A stretch of 14,987 bases of DNA from Anaerolineae bacterium (GTDB lineage: Bacteria > Chloroflexota > Anaerolineae > Aggregatilineales > Aggregatilineaceae). The notes under the pieces are model-generated. The model ran no database searches, was not told the DNA's origin, and worked only from the letters and a program-made list of their open reading frames with translations. The stretch spans positions 1 through 14,987 of the forward strand of contig JADLHR010000043.1 of NCBI GenBank assembly GCA_020848665.1, written 5' to 3'. Position 1 is the first letter of the stretch; every line of letters begins with the position of its first letter. The position numbers and the translations under genes were made by a program. Shown piece by piece: positions 5,645 to 13,588 of the stretch.

Positions 5645-7063
5645 CTACCCAAACTGCGGCAGATATTCGGCGAACGCGCTTAGAAAATCGCCCAGGATGG
5701 CACGCGCTGTGTCCAGATCGTCCACCATCGGATCGAGCAGCAGCGCCTGGAGCGCGAGCTGCCGGTCGCCAGTCGCCGCCGCCTCGACCACCAGCTCGCT
5801 GAGCGCCAGCTCGCGCCGGCACAGTTCCGCGATGCCTTCCGGCAGCGGCGGCATTCCCAGCCCCTGAATTCCAGTGCCGGAGATCATCCCCGGCACTTCG
5901 ACGATCGCGCCGTGCGGCAGGTTCGGGATCAGCCCGCCGCTGTTGGGGATATTAAGCTGCTGCATGTAGAGATTATCGTTGTAGTGGATCGCTTCGATAA
6001 TCTCCGCAACCGGCTCTTCCAGGATGTTGAGCTGCCACATATCGCGCAGCTTTTCCACTGGCGTCTCGTCAGAAAGAATCGAGTGGACCAGCTCCCACCG
6101 GCTGGCGCGGCGGCGGCGGTTGCCGTCCCAGCTTTGCAGCTTCAGGTTGTATTTCTCCCAGGGCCGGGTGCGCGGATCGACCACAAACGGCAGAAACTCG
6201 CACAGGTGGCTGTCGCCGGGAGTCGGCATCAGCCCGAAGACCCCGAACATTTCGCGCGTCAGCGGCTCGAAATTGGCACGGTAGCCGTTCAGCCAGCGCT
6301 CGCGCAGCAGCGGGTAGAGGTCTTCGCCGGTCGCGCGGTCGCGCACGTCGAGCGCCCACGAAAAGTGGTTGATCCCGACGGCCTTGATGTCGAGATGCTG
6401 CAAGCCCGCTCGCGCCACAGGGATGAAGCTCGGCAGATTGTCGGCGTCGGTGTGGACGTGAAAGCCATCCGGGACCGGGATGCCCCAGCGGTTGGACAGC
6501 ACGGCGGCGGCCATCGCGTAACCCCACAGCAGTTGATGGCACAGCCCCAGCACCTTGATCGAGGTGTAGCGCGCCACGCCCCGCGTCAGGCGGATCAGCG
6601 GGTTGACCAGGTTCAGGTACCAGGCGTCCGGGCAGAGCCGCTCCATGTCGCGCGCGATGTCGAGGATCAGCGGCAGATTGCGGAAGGTGTGCGCGATCGA
6701 GCCAGGGCCGCCGTTCTCGGCGTAGGGCTGGCGCACGCCATGTTTCAGCGGAATCTGCCAGTCCATCTCCCAGACTGTCTCGCGCGGGCCGACCTGGACC
6801 GACACGACGACGAAATCCGCCCCGGCCAGCGCGTCGCGGCGGTCGGAAGCAGCGGTGATCGTCATGCCAGCGTCCCAGGCGGCATTGAGCTTGTGCGCCA
6901 GCGCGGCCATCGTATCGAGCGCCGCCTGGTCGATATCCACCAGCGCCAGCTCGGCGCCGCGCAGCCGGGGTGAGCGGATCAGGGTCGCCATTGCGCCCAG
7001 GCCGAAGATGGCGCTGCCCGCGCCGAGGATCACAATTTTGGGAGAGCCAGGGGGTGGAGTCAC
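5645..7063 (-). CDS. Glycoside hydrolase family 4 (NAD- and metal-dependent glycosidase), 472 aa
   Basis: GH4 enzymes cleave alpha- or beta-glycosides by transient oxidation at C3, using NAD and a divalent metal. The Rossmann start KIVILGAGSAIFG (9-21), VDIDQ (42-46), the NP pair in NLVNPLIRLT (151-160, N154), GLCHQ (173-177, C175/H176 as metal ligand region) and GINHFSW (230-236, H233) are all present. The C-terminal half has the family-typical EVPGMISGTGIQ-like segment. By eye it is nearer to the MelA/AglA alpha-galactosidase/alpha-glucosidase branch than to 6-phospho-beta-glucosidases. Start is GTG at 7063; the NAD motif begins eight residues later, leaving no room for a later start. It follows the transaldolase by 13 bp. 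The natural glycoside is unknown; operon context suggests it releases the sugar that the upstream isomerase and transaldolase process, possibly sulfoquinovose. Family certain, substrate inferred. Confidence 0.92.
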   Translation of the reverse strand: MTPPPGSPKIVILGAGSAIFGLGAMATLIRSPRLRGAELALVDIDQAALDTMAALAHKLNAAWDAGMTITAASDRRDALAGADFVVVSVQVGPRETVWEMDWQIPLKHGVRQPYAENGGPGSIAHTFRNLPLILDIARDMERLCPDAWYLNLVNPLIRLTRGVARYTSIKVLGLCHQLLWGYAMAAAVLSNRWGIPVPDGFHVHTDADNLPSFIPVARAGLQHLDIKAVGINHFSWALDVRDRATGEDLYPLLRERWLNGYRANFEPLTREMFGVFGLMPTPGDSHLCEFLPFVVDPRTRPWEKYNLKLQSWDGNRRRRASRWELVHSILSDETPVEKLRDMWQLNILEEPVAEIIEAIHYNDNLYMQQLNIPNSGGLIPNLPHGAIVEVPGMISGTGIQGLGMPPLPEGIAELCRRELALSELVVEAAATGDRQLALQALLLDPMVDDLDTARAILGDFLSAFAEYLPQFG

Positions 7064-7076
7064 AGTGAAAGCGCCC

Positions 7077-7742
7077 TTATTCCCCGTAAGATGTCTGATC
7101 CCAATAGCCTGCGAAGCGCGCCAGACCCACGTCGGTATAGGGGTGCGCGAAGGCGTCCTGGTAGACGGCGAACCCGGCGGTCACGATGTCCGCCCCGGTG
7201 ACTGCCGCGTCCGCGATCTGGCGCCCGTTGCGCACGGCGGCGACCAGCACCTCGGTCGGAAACCCGTAGTTATCGCGGATGGTGACGATCTCCTCGATCA
7301 GTCTGCCGGTCTCCTCGGCGTTCGACTCTTTCCAGCCGATGAACGCCGAGACGTAGGTCGCGCCCAGCCGCATCGCCTGGAGCGCCTGCACCGCCGAGAA
7401 CACCAGCGTCAGGTTGGCGCGCACGCCCTGCGCCGCCAGCAGCGGGATAGCGCGGAAGCCTGCTTCTGTCGCGGGGAGCTTGATCAGAAAGTTGGGTGAC
7501 AGCGCCGCCAGGCGCAGCCCTTCCTCGACCATCGCCTGAGGATCGGTGTGGTGCGGGTTGACCTCGACCGAGACGGTGCGCTCGGTCCCTTCGACCAGCC
7601 GCGCGATCTCGCGGATCACGCCCAGAAACGGCTTGCCGGACGCCTGCACGTGACGCGGGTTGGTCGTCACGCCGTCAAAGCCCCAGGCGTCGAAGGCGTG
7701 TGCGATCTCGTCTACAATCGCGCTGTCCAGAAAGAATTTCAT
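7077..7742 (-). CDS. Small transaldolase / fructose-6-phosphate-aldolase-family enzyme, candidate sulfofructose transaldolase (221 aa)
   Basis: A compact class I aldolase of the transaldolase family (MipB/TalC size). Visible: MKFFLDSA with D6, GVTTNPR (24-30), and the Schiff-base lysine K88 in FLIKLPAT. Later strands read ANLTLVFS (109-116) and AAVRNGRQ (168-175). In E. coli fructose-6-phosphate aldolase and most transaldolases the strand after the A-Y/F-V pattern carries a phosphate-binding Arg (VxR); here that stretch reads YVSAFIGWKES, with W137-K138 instead. The second Arg (R174) is kept. This suggests a substrate whose end group is not an ordinary phosphate. The position between an aldehyde dehydrogenase and an isomerase matches the sulfo-transaldolase pathway, in which 6-deoxy-6-sulfofructose is cleaved to 3-sulfolactaldehyde. 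GGGAG lies about eight bases upstream of the ATG. Family certain; sulfosugar role inferred. Confidence 0.92.
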   Translation of the reverse strand: MKFFLDSAIVDEIAHAFDAWGFDGVTTNPRHVQASGKPFLGVIREIARLVEGTERTVSVEVNPHHTDPQAMVEEGLRLAALSPNFLIKLPATEAGFRAIPLLAAQGVRANLTLVFSAVQALQAMRLGATYVSAFIGWKESNAEETGRLIEEIVTIRDNYGFPTEVLVAAVRNGRQIADAAVTGADIVTAGFAVYQDAFAHPYTDVGLARFAGYWDQTSYGE

Positions 7743-7759
7743 CGTGCGCTCCCTACACC

Positions 7760-7804
7760 GTTTAGAGTGTTTAGAGTGTTTAGAGTGTTTAGAGTGTTTA
7801 GAGT
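7760..7804. repeat. Five perfect tandem copies of a 9-bp unit
   Basis: GTTTAGAGT is repeated five times without change (ACTCTAAAC on the coding strand). The last copy on the plus strand contains the TAA stop of the aldehyde dehydrogenase, and the array fills 38 of the 55 bases between that stop and the transaldolase ATG. The array ends before the transaldolase ribosome binding site. Perfect identity suggests recent slippage expansion; copy number would change the spacing between two co-transcribed genes in steps of 9. Confidence 0.95.
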
Positions 7805-9234
7805 ATTCCGCCGCCGAGATTAAGCACCATCAGCTTCATCTCGGTCATTTCCTCGATCGCGTAGCGCGGCCCCTCGCGCCCCACGCCGGACCCCTTCACC
7901 CCACCATAGGGCATCTGGTCCACGCGGAAGGTCGAGACATCGTTGATTTGCAGCCCGCCGACCTCGATCTCATCGAACGCCTGCATAATCCGGTTGACGT
8001 TCTGCGTGAACAGGCCCGATTGCAGGCCGTAGCCGGTGTCGTTCGCCAGCCGGATCGCCTCGTCAAACGTATCGTAAGGCGCGACAGTCAGCACCGGCGC
8101 GAAAATCTCCTCGCGGTTGACGCGCATCTGCGGCGTGGTGCCGTCGAGCACGGTCGGCGCAATCATCCGGCCCTCGCTCGTTCCGCCCAGCAGCGCCCGC
8201 GCGCCCTGCGCGATCGCTTCGCTCACCTTCGCCATCGCGTCGTCGGCTGCGCCCTGGTCGATCATCGGGCCGACATCGGTTGCCGGATCGCGCGGGTCGC
8301 CCGTGACAAGCTGGCTGACATGATCCAACAGCAGCTCCATCGCCTGGTTGTAGATCGGGCGGTGCAGCAGCACGCGCTGCACGGCGATGCAGTTCTGCCC
8401 GGCGTTGGCAAAGCCGCCGACCGCGATCCGCCGCGCGGCGTAAGCAAGATTGGCGTCTTCGTGGACAATCGCCGCCGCGTTGCCGCCCAGTTCCAGCCCA
8501 ACGCGTTTGCGCCCGGCGAGATTTTTGAGGTGCCAGCCGATCTCGCTGCTGCCGGTAAAGGTAAAGTACTTGATGCGCGGATCGGCCACCAGTTTCTCGG
8601 CTTTCGCGCCGCGACAGACGACCACGCTCAACGCTTCGGGCGGGAACCCGGCGTCGAGCGTCATCTCGGCCAGCAGCAGCGCCGAGAGCGGCGTGGCTGA
8701 GGCAGGCTTGAGGATGAACGAGTTCCCGGCGGCAATTGCCGGGGCGAGCTTGTGACAGGCCAGGTTGAGCGGGTAATTGAACGGCGCGATCCCCAGCACT
8801 GGGCCGAGCGGCACGCGCTGCACGAAACCCTGCCGTCCTTCGCCGGCCTCGGTCCAGTCGATGGTAATGATCTCGCCGTGAATCCGCTTGGCTTCCTCTG
8901 CCGAGACGCGCACTGTTTCCAGCGCGCGCGCCACTTCGCCTGCCGCTACCTTGCGCGCTTTGCCGCCTTCGAGAATCAGCGTTTCGATCAGCTCGTCGCG
9001 GCGGCGCTCCATTTGTTCGGCGAGGTTGAGCAGGATGCGCGAGCGGGCGTGCGCGGGCAGCTTGCGCGTCAGCGCGAAGCCGCGCTCGGCGGCCCGGATA
9101 GCGTCTTCGAGATCGCGGTCGGACGCCTGATAGACGCGCCCGATAATCTCGTTCGTGTACGGAAAGCGCACGTCCAGCACGTCGTCGCTGGTGCGCCATT
9201 CGCCGCCGACCAGGAAGGGACGCGGATCAGACAT
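7798..9234 (-). CDS. NAD(P)-dependent aldehyde dehydrogenase, candidate sulfolactaldehyde dehydrogenase (478 aa)
   Basis: Full-length ALDH-superfamily enzyme oxidising an aldehyde to the acid. Catalytic and cofactor residues are all visible: N153 in PFNYPLNL, K176 in ILKPASATP, E248 in LELGGN, C282 in GQNCIAVQR and the E378 region EEIFAP. The overall sequence resembles the lactaldehyde / non-phosphorylating GAP / phosphonoacetaldehyde dehydrogenase group. The ATG at 9234 is chosen because AAAGGAG stands five bases upstream and MSDPRPFLVGGEW is the usual ALDH opening; a longer frame to 9270 has no such site. It sits between isomerase and transaldolase genes, so its substrate is probably the aldehyde made by the transaldolase: 3-sulfolactaldehyde if the pathway is sulfoglycolytic. 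Beside a PhnCDE-type transporter, phosphonoacetaldehyde is the main alternative. Family certain; substrate open. Confidence 0.93.
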   Translation of the reverse strand: MSDPRPFLVGGEWRTSDDVLDVRFPYTNEIIGRVYQASDRDLEDAIRAAERGFALTRKLPAHARSRILLNLAEQMERRRDELIETLILEGGKARKVAAGEVARALETVRVSAEEAKRIHGEIITIDWTEAGEGRQGFVQRVPLGPVLGIAPFNYPLNLACHKLAPAIAAGNSFILKPASATPLSALLLAEMTLDAGFPPEALSVVVCRGAKAEKLVADPRIKYFTFTGSSEIGWHLKNLAGRKRVGLELGGNAAAIVHEDANLAYAARRIAVGGFANAGQNCIAVQRVLLHRPIYNQAMELLLDHVSQLVTGDPRDPATDVGPMIDQGAADDAMAKVSEAIAQGARALLGGTSEGRMIAPTVLDGTTPQMRVNREEIFAPVLTVAPYDTFDEAIRLANDTGYGLQSGLFTQNVNRIMQAFDEIEVGGLQINDVSTFRVDQMPYGGVKGSGVGREGPRYAIEEMTEMKLMVLNLGGGIL

Positions 9235-9239
9235 GACAG

Positions 9240-9246
9240 CTCCTTT
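9240..9246 (-). promoter_or_regulatory. Ribosome binding site that decides the aldehyde dehydrogenase start
   Basis: AAAGGAG on the minus strand, five bases before the ATG at 9234. It excludes the 12-residue longer version that the open frame would allow. Confidence 0.7.
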
Positions 9247-9277
9247 CAGTTCTCTCCTGGGCATAGCCACGCCGCGC

Positions 9278-10627
9278 TCACAGGCGCAGCACAGGAAGAT
9301 CGACCAGCCGGGCGAAGGCCAGCAGCGCGTCGAGACGGTCGCCGTAGGTCAGCGCCAGGTGATGCTCCAGCCCTTCGCCGAGCAGCGTATCGAGCACCGC
9401 GCGCGCCGGACGGTCGAAGCGCAGCACGCCGGAGGTCCCGCCAAAGCTCGGCGGAGCCGCCAGCATCTTGCCCGCGCCGATCACCAGCCGGAAATCGCCG
9501 CCTGCCTCGCTGATACGCGCCAGCGTCACGCGCCCCGGCTTCAGCGGAAATTCCATCAGCAGCGGCTTAAGCCGGTTGGAGTGGACGGCTGCCTGCGGCG
9601 CGAAGGCTGGATCGGCCATCGAGAGCGGCGCTTTGCCGCAGTGCCAGACGACCGTTGTGTCCGCCTCGAAATCGACGCTGACCACGTCGGCGTCGAAGGC
9701 CGGGCCGCCGCTGATCGCCTGCAACAGCAGCAGCGTCACGGCGCCGTTGACATCCGCTTCGCAACTGGCCGGGATACGCTGGTCGGATAACAGCGAGAGC
9801 GCGCCGCAGGCTGCGCAGCCCAGCTCGGTGAAGAACTGCGGCCAGCAGCGCACCGCCAGCCCTGCCAGCCCCATTTGCGCGGCCAGATCGCGCAGCGCGA
9901 CATAGGCGGCCAGCGTGCCGCGTGCGGCTGGGGTGTCGAGCGCGCCCAGGTTCGTTAACTGGTTCCGCAGATCGCCTGCTACGGTTTCGACCGCCGCCGG
10001 ATCGATCGCGCGCGCCTGCGCGAACAGCGTGTCCAGATCGAGCTGCATCAGGCGCACGCCGAAGGTCTGGCGCAGCGCCTCGGCGTGCGGGATGCACGTC
10101 TCGAAGCCGTCCGGGTGCGCGCCAACTCGTCCAATCCGCGCGCCGCTCAGAACATGGCGGGCGCGCCCGGCGCGGGCCAGCGCGTCCAGCCGGGACAGCG
10201 CCACCGGATCGTCCGGCTCTGCGTAAATCGCCTCGTAAGCGCGGTCCGACCGGCGCAGCGCGTGCCCGCCGAGCATGATCCCGCACAGCGCGTTGGAGCG
10301 CAGGCGTCCGCCAGTTGGAGCTTCGGGCACAGCCCACAGCGCCAGCGGCGCACCGTTCTCAGCCGCCAGCGTCGCGCTGAGCGTGCTGTCGGCGAAGGTT
10401 GCCTGGAAGATCAGCAGCGCGTCGAGTGGCTCGCCGTCGAGCGCCTCGGCGGCGGCACGCGCTTCGTCCAGCGAAGTGATCAGCGCGCCGTCGCCTATCA
10501 CGGCGAATCCCGCTGCGACAAGCGCGGCGCGCATCTGGCGGCTCAACTCGGCGGCGTGCGGGATGTCAAACGTCGTGCGGGCCACCGGCGCGAAGCCGAT
10601 TGTGAGGGCATCCATCGCAGGCGTCAC
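9278..10627 (-). CDS. L-fucose/L-arabinose-isomerase-like sugar isomerase (COG2407-type), candidate sulfoquinovose isomerase (449 aa)
   Basis: Members of this family interconvert aldoses and ketoses with a divalent metal. Recognisable parts: SGARIGRVGAHPDGF (161-175), the FG-type segment after HAEALRQ (about 189-197), CWPQFFTELGCAACGALSLLSDQ (261-283), the metal-ligand motif CEADVNGAVT (289-298, E290 and D292), and VWHCGKAP (327-334, H329) of the C-terminal domain. The length is typical of the shorter COG2407 branch rather than of full L-fucose isomerase (about 590). GTG at 10627 is chosen because AAAGG lies six bases upstream; an ATG four codons in has no good site. It lies 46 bp after the PhnE-like gene and 43 bp before the dehydrogenase. 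To my memory the isomerase of the sulfo-transaldolase pathway is of this family, which fits the neighbours. Family quite sure; substrate inferred. Confidence 0.88.
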   Translation of the reverse strand: MTPAMDALTIGFAPVARTTFDIPHAAELSRQMRAALVAAGFAVIGDGALITSLDEARAAAEALDGEPLDALLIFQATFADSTLSATLAAENGAPLALWAVPEAPTGGRLRSNALCGIMLGGHALRRSDRAYEAIYAEPDDPVALSRLDALARAGRARHVLSGARIGRVGAHPDGFETCIPHAEALRQTFGVRLMQLDLDTLFAQARAIDPAAVETVAGDLRNQLTNLGALDTPAARGTLAAYVALRDLAAQMGLAGLAVRCWPQFFTELGCAACGALSLLSDQRIPASCEADVNGAVTLLLLQAISGGPAFDADVVSVDFEADTTVVWHCGKAPLSMADPAFAPQAAVHSNRLKPLLMEFPLKPGRVTLARISEAGGDFRLVIGAGKMLAAPPSFGGTSGVLRFDRPARAVLDTLLGEGLEHHLALTYGDRLDALLAFARLVDLPVLRL

Positions 10628-10633
10628 GCAGGA

Positions 10634-10638
10634 CCTTT
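10634..10638 (-). promoter_or_regulatory. Ribosome binding site supporting the GTG start of the isomerase
   Basis: AAAGG on the minus strand, six bases before GTG at 10627. A small 5-bp hairpin (ACGGC / GCCGT, 10640-10653) stands directly upstream, in the gap after the PhnE-like gene; it is too weak to call a terminator. Confidence 0.5.
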
Positions 10639-10673
10639 CACGGCAAGGGCCGTTTCACAGCCTCCGGTATAGG

Positions 10674-12797
10674 TTACACCAGCCTCTCACGGATTGCGGC
10701 GCTGGCGTAGTCGAGCACCGAGACAACAATCGCAATCGCCAGTACGGCCACACCCGCCTGGTTGTAGCGCAACAGGTTGATCTGCTGCTGGAGCAGGAAG
10801 CCGATACCGCCGCCGCCCACGAAGCCGATGATAGTGGACATGCGCACGTTGATGTCCCAGCGGTACATTGTGAAGGCGATGTAGGGCGGCACGATCTGCG
10901 GCCAGACGGCGTAGACGATGGTTTGCAGCCGGTTCGCGCCGGTCGACTGGATCGCTTCAATCGGCCCGGCGTCGATGTTCTCGACCTGCTCCGAATACAG
11001 CTTGCCGAGCGCCGCGATTGAGTGCAGCGTCAGCGCCAGCACGCCCGCGAACGGCCCCACGCCGACCCAGATCACGAACACGATCCCCATGATTAGTGGC
11101 TCAATCGAGCGCAGCGCGTTCAGGATGGTGCGCGTCGTATTGTAGGCCGCCATCCCCAGCGGGAACGAGGTCTGCGTCCCGGCCAGCCCGCCGGCCAGCC
11201 CGCCCAGCACTGCGCCCATCAGCGCGGCCTGCGCGATGTAGACGCGCACGCTGATCAGGCCCAGGTCCATCAGGCGGCCCGACGGCGGGCGCTCGTCCAC
11301 GATAGCGCGCAGCAGGTCCAGCACATAGGCCGCGAACAGGAAGGTCAGCACCGCGCCGATGATGAACAACGTAGAGCGCGCCGCCTGTTCGGCGCTTACA
11401 TCTTCGCGCCGCCGCCGGCGCAGCATGATCGAGGGCCGGCGGAACAGCCGCTCGTAGGCCAGCACCGTCGCCTGCCCGCCCAGCACCGCCGCCACAATCG
11501 CAGTCAGCAGACCGAGCAGGACCGCCTGCGTTCCGATATACGCCGTGAACGCCAGCAGAATTGCCCCGCTCAGCGCGCCCAGCGCCGCGCCGAGAATGTT
11601 GCTCAGCGGCGCGTGCACCGTCCGCAGCGCGATTGCGGACCACGTCGCGCCGAACGAGCTGACGATAATCGCGCCGCCCAGCGCCGCGATCCACTCGATT
11701 GTGAAGTCAACCAACTGGCCGAGCGTCCCTACGAAATTGCCAAGATAGCGCGTGACGTTGCCCGTAAGCTGTTCGCCGAGCCAGATGAACACCCCGCCCA
11801 GCGCGCCGAGCACGATCACGACCGCGACCAGCAGCAGCAGGTTCATCACCAGCGCCTGGACGCGGTGGCCCGCGCCGCCCAGGCGCAGCCGGGCCGACAG
11901 GCGCGCCACCACGCCGAACGCGGCGACCGTCACCACCGGGCTGATCAGCCCCAGCCAAAGGTCCTTACCCCAACCGACTGCCAGCCGCCCTAACGGGCCG
12001 AGCAGCAGATAGCCCAGCGCGCCGCCAACCGGCAGCAGCACGAAACCGACCAGCACGTTGCCGAGTGGCAGGTGCACCTGGCGCATCAGGTTGCGCGCCG
12101 CCAGGAAGCTGATCGCAATCGAGATCGGGACGGCCAGCGTCGTCGCCATCAGCGCCAGGAAGATCGTCTCGACCATCTTCTCGACAACGTTCTTCGTTGT
12201 CTGACTCAGGCGCGGCCAGCCCGTCGGCGAAATAGTCTGGATCTCCAGCGGCAAGGTCTGGTTGCTGATCCCCCGCCCACGCGGAACCTTGACCTGCACG
12301 TAGAAATAGCCGCTGTTGTCTACGTCGAACGCGGTTTCTTCCGACACGGTGCCATCGGCGCGCACCAGCTTGAAGGGCAACGCCTGGCCGCTCTCGCGGC
12401 GGATGCGAATACTCGCGATCGCGTTAGCGGGCAGGTGGAAGCCCTCGACCGCGATCACCTCGTCCTGGTCCGCGCAGCCGGGCGAAAAGATGACGTAGGC
12501 GTCACCTTCCAGGTCATCGCGGCGTGTTGGCTCCGGCTCGCCTTCCGGGCAGCCGATAGCAAACGGCGCGTTGAAGACCTGTTCCGTGCGGCTCCGCGCG
12601 AACAGGTCCGGCGAGAGCAGCTCGCGCAGCGCGCGCGACACTGACGCCTGGCGGATCGGGTCCTGCACTTCTTTCAGGCTGATATTGGTCGCGTTCCAGC
12701 CATAAGCGTAAATCGCCGCGCCGAGCGCGATAGCGAGCACCACCAGCAGGCGGCGCAGCGCCCCGCGCGATGAAGGCGCCGGGTCCTGGTTCGTCAT
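10674..12797 (-). CDS. phnE: PhnE-like ABC permease with extra N-terminal extracytoplasmic domain and inserted membrane segments (707 aa)
   Basis: Membrane subunit of a phosphonate-family ABC importer. The C-terminal part (about 552-707) is classic PhnE: RSIEPLIMGIVFVIWVGVGPFAGVLAL, the ATPase-coupling loop around EAIQSTGANRLQ (614-625), and YRWDINVRMSTIIGFVGGGGIG. The family's opening helix, ETIFLALMATTLAVPISIAISFLAARN, lies far upstream at 210-236. Between them are about 315 residues with six or more extra hydrophobic segments and a basic RRRRR cluster (about 459-464). Ahead of the first PhnE helix, an N-terminal anchor (16-33) is followed by about 160 polar residues (35-200) with two Cys (C83, C108) and a beta-rich look, probably outside the cell. 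PhnE is normally 260-290 aa, so this one is more than doubled. The ATG at 12797, ten bases after the PhnC stop with GAGGG upstream, is preferred over a longer frame to 12905. Confidence 0.88.
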   Translation of the reverse strand: MTNQDPAPSSRGALRRLLVVLAIALGAAIYAYGWNATNISLKEVQDPIRQASVSRALRELLSPDLFARSRTEQVFNAPFAIGCPEGEPEPTRRDDLEGDAYVIFSPGCADQDEVIAVEGFHLPANAIASIRIRRESGQALPFKLVRADGTVSEETAFDVDNSGYFYVQVKVPRGRGISNQTLPLEIQTISPTGWPRLSQTTKNVVEKMVETIFLALMATTLAVPISIAISFLAARNLMRQVHLPLGNVLVGFVLLPVGGALGYLLLGPLGRLAVGWGKDLWLGLISPVVTVAAFGVVARLSARLRLGGAGHRVQALVMNLLLLVAVVIVLGALGGVFIWLGEQLTGNVTRYLGNFVGTLGQLVDFTIEWIAALGGAIIVSSFGATWSAIALRTVHAPLSNILGAALGALSGAILLAFTAYIGTQAVLLGLLTAIVAAVLGGQATVLAYERLFRRPSIMLRRRRREDVSAEQAARSTLFIIGAVLTFLFAAYVLDLLRAIVDERPPSGRLMDLGLISVRVYIAQAALMGAVLGGLAGGLAGTQTSFPLGMAAYNTTRTILNALRSIEPLIMGIVFVIWVGVGPFAGVLALTLHSIAALGKLYSEQVENIDAGPIEAIQSTGANRLQTIVYAVWPQIVPPYIAFTMYRWDINVRMSTIIGFVGGGGIGFLLQQQINLLRYNQAGVAVLAIAIVVSVLDYASAAIRERLV

Positions 12798-12807
12798 CGC
12801 GTGTCCC

Positions 12808-13566
12808 TCACGAAATCTCGACGCGAACGGCGTCTTCGCCGTAAATGTCACGGAAGCGACGATCGTCAATCTCGTTCGGACCGCCGTCGAACTCCATGCG
12901 GCCATCCTTAAGCGCGATAATGCGGTCGGCGTAGGTGCGCGCCAGGCTCAGGAAGTGCAGGCTGCACAGGATGGTGATGCCATCTTCGCGGTTAAGCTGC
13001 TCCAGGTACTTCATCACCGAGTGCGAGGTAGCGGGGTCGAGGCTGGCGACCGGCTCGTCGGTCAGCATCAGCTCCGGCTCCTGCATCAGGGCGCGCGCGA
13101 TGCCGACGCGCTGCTGCTGCCCGCCGGAAAGCTGGTCGGCGCGGATATAGGCTTTGTCACGGATGCCGACGCGCGCCAGCTTCTCCAGCGCCTTCTGCTT
13201 GTCCTCGCGCGGGAAGTGGTTAATCAGGCTCCACGCAGGGTTGGTGTAGCCCAGCCGCCCGGCGAGCACGTTGGTGATGACCGGGGCGCGGCGCACCAGG
13301 TTGAAGTGCTGGAAAATCATGCCGATGCGGCGCCGGATCAGGCGCAGTTCTTCGTCGGTCGCGGCGGTAATATCCACGTCGTTCCACAGGATGCGCCCAT
13401 CAGTCGGCTCGATCAGGCGGTTGATGCAGCGCAGCAGGGTCGATTTGCCGGACCCGCTCAGCCCGATGATGACCAGAAACTGCCCGTCGGGCACGTCGAA
13501 GCTGACGTCCTTGAGCGCGTGCACGCCGTTGTCGTAGATTTTGGTGAGGTGGTCGATTCGCAGCAT
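12808..13566 (-). CDS. phnC: PhnC-like ABC transporter ATPase (252 aa)
   Basis: Nucleotide-binding subunit that powers the importer, at the inner face of the membrane. All motifs are intact: Walker A GLSGSGKST (35-43), Q-loop IFQHFNLV (about 84-91), signature LSGGQQQRV (146-154), Walker B LMLTDEP (166-172, E171 as catalytic Glu) and the switch His in SLHF (H204). HFNLVRR followed by a V-x-x-N-V-L-x-G-R-L-G helix (about 87-106) is typical of PhnC rather than of amino-acid or sulfonate ATPases. Start at ATG 13566 is supported by GGAG six bases upstream; the GTG at 13578 is less likely. It overlaps nothing and precedes the PhnE-like gene by ten bases. Length is normal. Confidence 0.93.
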   Translation of the reverse strand: MLRIDHLTKIYDNGVHALKDVSFDVPDGQFLVIIGLSGSGKSTLLRCINRLIEPTDGRILWNDVDITAATDEELRLIRRRIGMIFQHFNLVRRAPVITNVLAGRLGYTNPAWSLINHFPREDKQKALEKLARVGIRDKAYIRADQLSGGQQQRVGIARALMQEPELMLTDEPVASLDPATSHSVMKYLEQLNREDGITILCSLHFLSLARTYADRIIALKDGRMEFDGGPNEIDDRRFRDIYGEDAVRVEIS

Positions 13567-13588
13567 TGAATGCTCCACAGGTACGAAG

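Noticed and set aside
5912..6973. Long plus-strand open frame opposite the GH4 gene (353 codons)
   Set aside because: Shadow of the GC-rich GH4 gene: Arg/Gln/Val/His-rich, no family motif and no ribosome site, while the other strand shows clear GH4 motifs.
7760..7804. CRISPR array
   Set aside because: The units are 9 bp and directly tandem with no spacers, so this is a simple tandem repeat.
7660..8700. Long plus-strand open frame opposite the aldehyde dehydrogenase (346 codons)
   Set aside because: Antisense of a certain ALDH; it runs through the 9-bp repeat as a repeated Cys-Leu-Glu tract and has no recognisable domain.
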